From: Stramonita haemastoma
Lineage: Eukaryota > Mollusca > Gastropoda > Neogastropoda > Muricidae
Direction of reading: 5' to 3'
Assembly (NCBI GenBank): GCA_030674155.1
Contig: JASPKP010000482.1
Span: 1 to 25,000, forward strand
Length of the DNA: 25,000 nt
The position numbers and the translations under genes are program-made. The notes beneath the pieces are model-generated. The model had not been told where the DNA came from, did no database searches, and was given only the letters and a program-made list of their open reading frames with translations. Positions 16,529 through 25,000 of this stretch are shown one piece after another. Positions within the stretch are counted from its first letter, which is position 1. The number at the start of each line of letters is the position of its first letter.

Positions 16529-16699
16529 ATATAGTTGGTCTTGTGATAGGCTTCATGTGAATGTCATGGAAACATTGGACAACACTGCTCATTTCATGAA
16601 ATATGGTTTTGAGGTTGTCGCCCATTAAAGAACCAGCATTATTGGTGTTTGAATATTTAGGAACTGGAGCATAGTCCTGTCCCACAGATTTAAGACAAG
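16529..16699 (-). CDS. Possible small exon upstream of the CUB exon
   Basis: The minus strand is open for 57 codons ('CLKSVGQDYAPVPKYSN', 'GSLMGDNLKTIFHEM', 'MKPITRPTI') between an AG acceptor (cacttag) and a strong GTAAGT donor. It is 171 bp and phase 1 at both ends, as expected for a modular extracellular protein. No domain is recognised. As written, joining it to the CUB exon would create a TGA codon at the junction. So it is a wrong call, an alternative exon, or a sign of decay. Confidence 0.35.
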
Positions 16700-16808
16700 C
16701 TAAGTGATTATGGAATCAGTAAAATCTTAATGACTATCAATGATACAATGAACAAACATTGTAAGATTTAATAGCCCTGTTGTATTGACCACATGATGAC
16801 TTTGTGGG

Positions 16809-16831
16809 CCCCCCCCCCCCCCCCCCCCCCC
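16809..16831 (+). repeat. 23-base C homopolymer
   Basis: Uninterrupted C-run. It makes a proline run in the plus-strand open frame at 16793-17191, which has no recognised domain and is not annotated as a gene. Confidence 0.9.
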
Positions 16832-16839
16832 ATCCGCCT

Positions 16840-17229
16840 CCCTCACCATTTCTATGTCTGCAGTGAGTATGTGATCAATAACTTTGGCTTCAGCATCTGG
16901 AAAGTTATGAGCCTTTTGCTGGTCTGGCAGCCTCTGATCACAACTCTAAGTGAACATCTCACTTTTTTTTTCTGCCTCGTCTTCTGCGATGTCCTCGTGC
17001 TTCTGCTCCCACTCCACTCATTTCAATCTCCCTGCCACAGCAATACCCTGATTCCTTGTGTCGTATCCCTGGGATCGGCAGTCCACAGGGAGACCATCAA
17101 TGTTAGGCCGCCATGGGGCCAACAGCCAGAGGGGCCCTGCACTTCTGCTGAGTCACTTTGGTGGTGTTCAGTGGTGCCTGTTCTGATCTAACATACGCAG
17201 GACACCACCTACTAACCCCCTACTAATGA
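16840..17229. other. Unassigned sequence upstream of LINE D
   Basis: No motif is recognised with certainty. It is less AT-rich than its surroundings and may be part of a repeat, because LINE-like sequence starts just downstream. Confidence 0.3.
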
Positions 17230-18500
17230 CTATTAGCTCAGTCACGGAGCCAGACACATCAGATCACATATGTGTGATCCACCTGTCCTATCCATATTTG
17301 CCTCAACTTTCTGAGCATGCCATCAGCTGTTAATGAGCAACTGCAAAAATAGTGATGGTGCATTACATTTCCAAGTGAAAAAGGAGTTTTGGATTTCCAC
17401 ACAGCTTGACATCACTACTTGGACAGCTAAGTGCATTGCTAAGAAGACTATAGTAGCTGCATGGGCATTGCGTCAAAATGCAGCTTAAAAAAGTTGCCTA
17501 AGTTCAAAATCAGGCACCATGGATCACCACTGGTGCCCTCAGGTCTACTCCCATTAAGAGCATGGGCATTCTGACTGGTCTTGAGATTCTACAAAGCAAG
17601 CAAGACACTAAAGTCCTGATGCAAGCAGCGAAATTAAAGAGGCTAAGAGCCATCCAATGCAAAACTGAATGTCAGAGCACACAAAGTGCAGGCTTAAATG
17701 CAGCATCTTTGTGCACAGTACAAACAGACATAAGGCTGGATCCTGAATTGAGACAACAATGGAGCAAAGCAGTACTAATCCACTCCACAGTAACCAGCTT
17801 GGAAGAGGGGAAATTCCCAAAAATCAGAGATATAAGTCCTGGCATTCCACAAAAAGGAACACAGACCCATGTGAGAGTAGTAGTTAGGATACAGTATACA
17901 GAAGAGATCTATCCAAGAGAACTCTGGACTCATGCATTCAAAAATGGATCAGCAGAAGAACCACCTAAAAATGGAGACAGTGGAGTCTACATTGCACTGA
18001 AAGATGGCAAAGAAACCAACCAATCAGTAATAACTGGAGAGTTATCTACAAACTTCAGGGCTGAAGCAGATGCATTGCTGGCATTGGCCAATACACTCTG
18101 CACGAACAGGGAGGCAATTCACCCAGAGTTGTCATATTCTTAGATTCTCTGTTTGTGCTTCAGACGATTCCAAATACGCAAAGGCAAGGGCGTTGAGTTT
18201 TGAATGGTCTGAAGCACTACAGCTCTTGTAGCACTAAAGCAGTCCACTGACCATGCAGTCATCCAGTGGGTTCCTTCACACTGCAGCATCCATGGCAACA
18301 AGGAAACTGACCTACTGGCAAAGGTAAGAGGTCAGTGACACAAGAGCGAAAATACTATAAGGAAGCAAATTCAACATTGAAGGATGCATTTTCAGAGCAC
18401 TCTACTTAAATAGTAATGGTACTACAAACCCATTTCCAGAGAAAACCAAGGGGACCATTGTAAAACTCAGGATGGACCTGCAGACCAGACATATCATGTT
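17230..18500 (+). mobile_element. Degenerate LINE fragment D with RNase H domain
   Basis: A 193-codon open frame (17562-18143) ends in an RNase H domain: 'WTHAFKNGSAEEPPKNGDSGVYIALKDG', then 'GELSTNFRAEADALLALANTL'. After a frame change come 'VVIFLDSLFVLQTI' (about 18130-18172) and 'VIQWVPSHCSIHGNKETDLLAK' (about 18258-18325). RNase H domains of this type occur in I/Jockey-related LINEs. The first catalytic aspartate region (usually TDGSA) reads KNGSA, while the glutamate of FRAEA and later aspartates remain. Stops and frame changes show decay. Sequence upstream of 17562 and downstream of 18330 is assigned by continuity only. Confidence 0.72.
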
Positions 18501-19250
18501 AACCAAGTTCCAATTGGTGATTCTGTGACATGCCCTGCAAAATTGTCCCCAAACACTTCCTCTAAACCTGTCCAATACACCAAAACCTTATGGCTGATAT
18601 CTTTCCCCTTTACCAGTCCAATTAGGGACAATCTTTTGGGACCCCTGGAAGGCCTTTGGCACACCCATGGCTTTGTCAGTGCCTCGGAGTGCTGCCTGAG
18701 CATTCACCAGGAAAATTGTGCCACTATAGGCGTCATATCAGAGTAGCTATGATTTTTTCAAGTTTATTACAACAAGAAAGGGACAGCACAGGGGGCTTCA
18801 GGTGAGTTCTTAGCCTTTGAAGGCACTTTACAAAAGTACTGCCCCCCACCACCAACATGCCATTTTTTGTTTTGAATTGGTAAACAGGTACCCCTCAAAA
18901 ATTTGTAAATATTGAACAGGCAGTGATTCCTCTATATAACTTGGAATTGAGCAATAAACAATTTCCATATTACAATTGGTTGCCTGGCTTTAATCCATAG
19001 GAAATTTTTTTTTAAGACAAGTGAATATCCACGAACCCCAGACTTGACCAAAACCCCACCCCATGACCCACCCTTTTTTCCCATAAAGCTGTCTTTATAA
19101 AGAAAATATTCCTTTTAAAATGTAACAAAGCAATCTATAAATGCCCTTTTTTGGAAGCAAAAAGGAATAAATCAAAATTTGGTTACAGACCTAAAACTCC
19201 ATTTTTTACAAGATCACAAAAATCACAAGTAAAGAAAAGAAATAAGAAAA
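18501..19250. other. Unassigned sequence, start of quality decline
   Basis: No gene recognised. Short open frames at 18494-18703 and 18525-18746 overlap on opposite strands. From about 18840, runs such as CCCCCCACC, TTTTTTTTT and AAAACCCCACCCC become frequent. Confidence 0.4.
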
Positions 19251-19256
19251 GCAGGA

Positions 19257-19375
19257 AGTGTGGTGTGGGGTGTGTTTGTGTGGTGTGTGTGTGTGTTGGG
19301 GTGTGTGTTTTGTGTGTGTGGGTTGTGTTTTGTCCATGCATTCGGTGCATGTGAGATTATGCTTGTGTGTGTTGG
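19257..19375 (+). repeat. GT-rich microsatellite
   Basis: Imperfect GT repeat with GG and TT interruptions. The open frames across it in several frames (valine/cysteine/glycine-rich) are products of the repeat. Confidence 0.9.
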
Positions 19376-20784
19376 GGGAACCCATTACGGGAAAAGAAAA
19401 CCAAGGTTTGGGAGAAAACCAAAACAGAATTGGATCAAATGTCGCAATTTAACATAAAAAGAAAAACCAACCTGCCCCAAAAGGTGGAGGAAGATGACTT
19501 CCCACTGAGGAGGAGGAATAACTGAGAAGTTTATGGACAGATCAAAGGAAGCATAGGTCTGCTAAAAACCTAAACCTCAAACGGGGAACTTTGTGCCCAG
19601 GCCCTCACAGCCCGTCCTCAGTGGGAGGAGAACAAATGAAATCATTTCTTGAATCCCCTTAGCTTCATCGTCAAAAGCCACCCCTAGACAAGAACAATTT
19701 TTCCAAAACCATTTACAATCAGAAAACAGGGAACTGTGTTGAGATAGATAACATTTCTATAACCATACCTTGTGGCGCAACAAACTCTATAGTGCAAGTT
19801 CCCTTTTTGTGCTGAAACCTCTTTGAACAAAGGATACCGCCCAGCAGTTTTTGCTAAATCGTCGTGTCTTTGGCCGGGAAAACAAACCAGGATATCGCGG
19901 ACGTGTTTGGATACAAAGCCCACCAACAAGACGGGTGCAGCAGAGCTTGTGGAGTCAGCAGTGGCAGAAACAGGGAACTGGGGCTAAGGAATCTGCTCCA
20001 CCTTGGGAAAAATGTTGAGAGTCCGGGGGTTTTGCCGAGTTTTTTAACCACATAGCTCACATTCTGAGGGAAAATGGGATGTTGGCGCTGTTGTGTATGT
20101 TCACATTTAAATTTTCTGTGAAAAAACTCCTGTGTCCCTGTAACTTTTTAGTGGGCTTAGGTATAGGTCACTGGGAAAAAGATTACAAGTTGTAGTTGTA
20201 TCACCAGGTGTTCCCTTTCTTCCTAACCAAAACGTTGCCTTTTCTTCCATGCCGCCATATGTATTTGTCTATCATGGATTTTAACGTCTGCTAGTCCCTT
20301 TGAGTCTATGTCGATTTTTGTATGCGTCTGTCTGTTAAAAACTGTACATAAAATCATGGGACCAGCAACAAAGAAACTAACAACAATCATTGGTAGTTAA
20401 GCCGATGAATTCTCCCAATGTTAAAGCCTTTGGTTTTTGTTGACGACCAACTCTTCATTGCCTTATGCTCTCAGTTTATCCCAACTGAGACTTTGTGCAT
20501 GTTGTTCATATTCCAACTATTCACAATCATCAAGTTATGGATTGGTTGTCGTGTGGGCACTTTTACAACTGCCTTGCTTTGGTTAATAAGGTTCAATACC
20601 TGTACAAACAATCTAATCCATAATGGCTGGAATAATTTAGATGAAACAATCACCCATCACAAGACCCAACCTTTTGTTTTGGTTGGCTCTTAGATTTAAG
20701 GTACCATGAACTTAATGAACACATACACACAACACCACAGCTTTTTTTCTCTTAAATATGCATATACCGTAAAATTCTAGCATA
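19376..20784. other. No recognised gene
   Basis: Mixed sequence with several overlapping short open frames on both strands (19684-20060, 20418-20693), none with a recognisable domain. Homopolymers appear longer than in the left half, so frames here are unreliable. Confidence 0.4.
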
Positions 20785-20825
20785 CCCCCCCCCCCACCCA
20801 CCCCCACCCCCACCCCCCCCCCCCC
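20785..20825 (+). repeat. C-rich tract
   Basis: Runs of C interrupted by single A bases (CCCACCCACCCCCACCCCCA pattern). The G-rich complement has four or more G-runs. Confidence 0.9.
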
Positions 20826-21044
20826 TGTGCACTGATTTAGGGCAAAATTGGGGGGTGGGCGTTTGCTAGGGATAGCCCCTTTGCACAAATAAATTGTTGT
20901 GCACTAAGTAATTTTTGGGGCTCCACGTGTAATTGAGTAAAAAAAAAAACCCCAAAAGCATGTAAGTTAGGTCGGTGGTAAAAGTGAAGGGAAAAATTTT
21001 AATAGAAAAAAGGGATTTGAGGAAAAGAAGGATACGAGGACATA

Positions 21045-21182
21045 AAAAAGAGAGAGAGGAGAAGAGGAGAGAAGAGAGGAGAGAGAAGAGAGAAGAGAGA
21101 GGAGAGAGAGAGAGGAGAGAGAGACAGACAGACGACAGACAGACAGACAGACAGACAAAACAGACAGACAGACAGACAGATT
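21045..21182 (+). repeat. GA-rich and CAGA microsatellite
   Basis: Purine-only GA/GGA repeats (about 21048-21122) pass into CAGA repeats (about 21123-21180). The Arg/Glu-rich plus-strand frame and Ser/Leu-rich minus-strand frame over it are repeat artefacts. Confidence 0.93.
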
Positions 21183-21882
21183 CAAATGATTTTTAAATGT
21201 TTAATGTGCTTTGGCCATAGGCAAAACTAACATTGTGGGAGGGTAGGGGGGGTTTGGACGTCCCCTTAATATAATTTATAACACTGAAATTAACATATCC
21301 CAATCAACATACAAAGGTACCACACCTTTGTGGTTGTTCAAAAAAGCATTTAGATACTCAAATTCACAACTACTCTTTAAACAACAGCAACAAAAAACAC
21401 CAAATAATACCATAAAAAAAAAGAAAATCGCGGGGCAAACCTAAATGTTAACTTCCGAAAAGGCTGGTTGGGGGGGGGAATGTCGAAACTGAAGAGGGAA
21501 CTAACTTTCAAAAATTTGCCGTTTTCCCTTTTAAAAGGAAAGAAATACATATTTTTTTAAACATGGCAAACAGAGATCTTCACTCTTTTCCACAAAGCAG
21601 TCTGACGAGGTAAAGGGAAAAAATTTTTTGGGAAAACTTTTCTCTCATACCCATATAAAATGGAAAAGGGAAAAGTAATAAATGTTGTTTTTTTTCCCTT
21701 CCCTTTAAATAACCACATTTTACATTTGGCTTTTTTCCTCGGTTTTTCCTGAAACCTAAAACATGTTCAGTTTTATTGGTCCCCCACCCCCGCCTAGCCT
21801 TAAGTGAGAAAGCGCCCCTAAAACAACCCAAGTCCAAAAAATTTTTTTTTTTTCCAAAGGAATCTTTAAAAGTTCTGTACAT
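21183..21882. other. No recognised gene; low sequence quality
   Basis: Ordinary-looking words still occur between stretched homopolymers. The minus-strand open frame 21580-21882 is lysine/glycine/phenylalanine-rich because of A, G and T runs and is not a credible gene. Confidence 0.4.
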
Positions 21883-23011
21883 TTCATATCCCCCTTTCCC
21901 CCTTTTCCCTTTTAAAAAAAAAATTTTTTAAAATTTAAAAATAATTTAATTTTTTTTCCTTTTAAAAAAAAATTTTTTAAAATTTTTTTAAAAAAAAAAA
22001 TTTTTTTTTGAACCCAAAAAAAAAAATTTTTTTCCTTTTTCCCCCCCAATTTAAAATTTTTTAAAATTTTTTTTTAAAAAAAAAAAATTTTTTAACCCAA
22101 AAAAGGGTTTTTTTTGGGGGGGCCCCCAAACCCCCCAAAAAAATTTTTTTAAATTTTAAAAACCTTTCCCCCAAATTTTTTAAAAATTTTTTTTTTCAAA
22201 AAAATTTAAAAAATTTTTTTTTTTTAAAATTTTTTTGCCCCTTTTGGAAAACTTTTTTTTTTTTTTTGCATTTTAAATTTTTTTTTTTTTTTCCGGGGGG
22301 AAAAAAAACCCCTTTTAAAAATTAAAAAAATTTTTCCAATTTTAAAGGGGTTTTTCAAAACCCCAAAAAAAAATTTTTTTTTTTTAAAATTTTAAAATTT
22401 TTTTTTTTTTTCCCCAAAAAAATTTTTTTTCCTTTTTTTTTGGGGGGTTTTTTTCAAAAATTTTTAAAAAAATTTTTTTTTTTTTCCCCTTTTGGGGGGA
22501 AAAAAAAAAAAAACGTTTTAAAAAGGGGAAAAAAATTTTTTTAAAAAGGGGGAAAAAAAGGGGGGAAAAAAACCCCCCAAAAAAAGGGAAAAAAAATTTT
22601 AAAAAAAATTTTAAAAATTTAAAAAGCCTTTAAAATTTTTAAAAAAAACCCCCAAAAAAAAAAAAAAAATTTTAAAAAATTTTAAAAAAGGGGAAAAAAA
22701 AAATTTTTTTTTAAAAAAATTTGGGGCTTTTTAAAAAAAACCCCCCCCCAAAAAAACCCCCCCCAAAAAACCCCCCCCCCCCCCCCAAACCCCCCCCCCC
22801 CAAACCCCCCCCCCCAAAAAAAATTTTTTTTTAAACCCCCCCCCCCCCCCCCCCAAAAAAAATTTTTCCCCCCCCCCCCCCCTTTTAAAACCCCCCCCCC
22901 CCTTTTCCCCCCCTTTGGTTTTTCCCCCCCCCCCCCAAAACCCCCCCCCCCCCCCCCCCCCCCCCCTCCCCCCCCTTTTTTCCCCCCCCCCCCCCCCTTT
23001 TTCCCCCCCCA

Positions 23012-23047
<36 letters not shown>

Positions 23048-23309
23048 TTTTCCCCCTTTTTTTTCCCCCCCGGGGCCCCCCCTTTTACCCCCCCCCCTTT
23101 CCCCCCCCCAAAAAAAATTTTCCCCCAAAAATTTTTTTTCCCCCAAAAAAAAAAATTTTTTTTTTTTTCCCCCCCAAAAACCCCAAAACCCCGGGGCCCC
23201 CTTTAATTTTTTCCTTTAAAACCCTTTTTTAAAAAAAAAATTTTTTTTTAAAATTTTTTCCCCTTTTTTTTGTTTCCCAATTAAAAAAACCCCCCCCCCC
23301 CCCCCCCCC

Positions 23310-23350
<41 letters not shown>

Positions 23351-23388
23351 AAAAACCCCCCGGGGGGGGGAAAACCCCCCCCCCCCCC

Positions 23389-23419
<31 letters not shown>

Positions 23420-25000
23420 ATAAAAAATTTTTTTAAGGGGGGAAAAATTTTTTTAAAAATTTAAAAAATTTTTAAAATTTTTTTTAAAAATTTTTGGGGG
23501 GGGGGGGGGGTTTTTTTAAAAATTTTTTTAAGGGGGAAAAAGGGGGGGAAAATTTTTTTTTAAAAAAAAAAAATTTTTTTTTAAAAAAAAAGGGGGGGGG
23601 GTTTTTGGGGCCCGGGTTTTTTTTTTTTTTTTTTAAAATTTTTTTTCCCCCCCCAAAACCTTTTTTTTCTTTTTAAAAAAAAAAAAAAAAAATAAAAAAA
23701 CCCCAAACCCTTTTTTTTTTGGGCCCCCAAAAAAACCCCTTTTTTTTTTTCCAAAATTTTTCCCCTCAAAATTTCCCCCCCCCAAAAAAATTTTTTTAAA
23801 AAAAAAATTTTTTTTTTTTTTTTAAAAAAAAAAAAGGGGAAAAAAATTTCCCCCCAAAAAAAACCCCCTTTTTTTAAAGGGAAAAAAATTAAAACCCCCC
23901 CAAAAAATTTTTTTTTTTTTTCTTAAACCTTTTGCTTTTTTAAACCTTTTTTTTTCCCTTTTTTTCCCCTTTTGGGGAAAAAGATTTTTTTTTTTTTGGG
24001 CCAACCCTTTTTTTCCTTTTAAAAATTTTAAAATTTTTTTTTTTTTTAAACCCCAAAAACCCCCCCCAAAAAACCCCCCCCAAAAAAAAAAAAAGGAAAT
24101 TTTTAAAAAAAAACCCTTTTTTTAAAAATTTTTTAAAAAACCCTAAAAACCTTAAAAAAACCCCAAAAAAAGGGCCCCCAAAAAAAAAAACTTTCCCCTT
24201 TTTTTTTTAAAAAAACAATTTTTAAAAAATTTTTAAAAAAAAAAATTTTTTTTTTTTTAAAACCCTTTTAAAAAAAGAAAAATTTTTTTTTAATTTTTCC
24301 CCCCCCCAACCCCCTTTTTAAAAAAAGGGGGGTTTTTTAAAATTTTTTTTTTTTCCAAAACCTTCCCTTTTTTTTTCCCCCCTTAAAAAAAATTTTTGGG
24401 TTTTTTTTTTTTTTTTTTTTTTTTTCAAAAAACCTTTTTTTTTTTTTTTTAAAAAAAATTTTTTTTGGGGGGGTTTTCCCCCAGGGTTCCCCCCTTTTTG
24501 GGCCCCTTTTTTTTTTTTCCCCTTTTTTAAAATTTTTTTCTTTTCCCCCCCGGGGGGTTTTTTTTAAAAATTTTTTTTAAAAAAAAATTTCCCTTTAAAA
24601 AATTTTTTTAAACCCCCGGGTTTTTTTTTTTTTTCCCTTTTTTTTTTTTTTTGGGGTTTTTTTTTGGGTTTTTTTTTTTTTTTTTTTTCCCAAAAAAAAT
24701 TAACCCCCCCCTTTTTCCCTTTGGGGAAGGGCCCCAATTTTTTCCCTTTTTTTAATTTAAGGGCCCCCCCCCGGCCCCCAAAAAAAAATTTTTTTTTTTT
24801 CCTTTTCCCCCCCCCCGGGTTTTCCCTTTTTTGGGGGGCCCCCCCCCGGGGGGGTTTTTTTTTTCCGGGGGGCCCAAAAAATTTTGGGGGGGGGGTTTTG
24901 GGGGGTTTTTTTTCCCCCTTTTCCGGGAAATTCGCCCCCGCCCCTTTTTTTTTTTGGGGGAAAATTTAATTTTTTTTCCCCCCCCCCCCCCCCCCCTTTT
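21883..25000. other. Homopolymer-run tail, probable sequencing or assembly artefact
   Basis: Nearly all bases belong to runs of three or more A, T, C or G, with few isolated bases. Examples are long C-runs at 22740-23050 and a C-run followed by a long G-run at about 23290-23349. This is not a known satellite type, since all four bases are stretched without a period. Open frames here are only Gly, Pro, Lys and Phe strings. I treat the segment as unreliable base calls, not genomic sequence. Confidence 0.85.

Noticed and set aside
19684..20060. Possible coding region on either strand around 19684-20060
   Set aside because: Open frames overlap on opposite strands, no domain is recognised, and base quality appears poor.
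20418..20693. 91-codon plus-strand open frame
   Set aside because: No domain or splice context seen, and it overlaps an opposite-strand frame of similar length.
22682..24969. Gly-, Pro-, Lys- and Phe-rich open frames in the tail, resembling glycine-rich or proline-rich proteins
   Set aside because: They arise from homopolymer runs of G, C, A and T in a segment that looks like failed base calling. They overlap on both strands and have no domain.

Overview
This is a window of animal genomic DNA: AT-rich, gene-poor and full of transposable elements. No bacterial-style operons, rRNA genes, intact tRNA genes or CRISPR arrays are visible. The organism is probably a lophotrochozoan, and a mollusc, perhaps a gastropod, is the best guess. 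That inference rests on the SINE families, the LINE families and a CUB/LDLa/C-type-lectin gene; it is not proven.

Host gene (minus strand). Two or three exons of one extracellular or cell-surface protein are visible. An uncertain exon lies at 16529-16699. A large exon at 15665-16378 encodes a CUB domain, a degenerate LDLa module and the first half of a C-type lectin-like domain (CTLD). Another exon at 1586-2130 encodes the second half of a CTLD followed by an LDLa module. The two CTLD halves fit together, so 2131-15664 is best read as one roughly 13.5-kb intron filled with mobile elements. The exons carry several single-base indels, so the gene is either decayed or badly sequenced here.

Mobile elements from left to right. 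1-1350: dead LINE, interrupted by an 80-bp SINE 3' fragment with a 7-bp target-site duplication. 1364-1511: tRNA-derived SINE head. 2255-8661: complete, recently inserted LTR retrotransposon with 1.93-kb LTRs 99.7% identical by eye, a tRNA-Lys-type primer-binding site, a PNMA/Ty3-type gag with a CCHC zinc knuckle, and no pol gene. 9400-10760: dead LINE (minus). 11225-13990: another dead LINE (minus), split by a 422-bp TA-flanked inverted-repeat element (11429-11850) and a SINE (12161-12404). 14039-15236: a diverged direct duplication. About 17230-18500: dead LINE with an RNase H domain (plus).

Right end. From about 18900 homopolymers look inflated. From about 21880 to the end the sequence is almost entirely homopolymer runs of all four bases, which looks like base-calling or assembly failure. 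Coding calls there should be ignored.

The most unusual biology is the architecture of the gag-only LTR element. Its non-coding parts (LTR, 5' leader, 3' untranslated region) are built from short perfect inverted repeats, many inside tandemly duplicated units where both copies keep the ability to fold.
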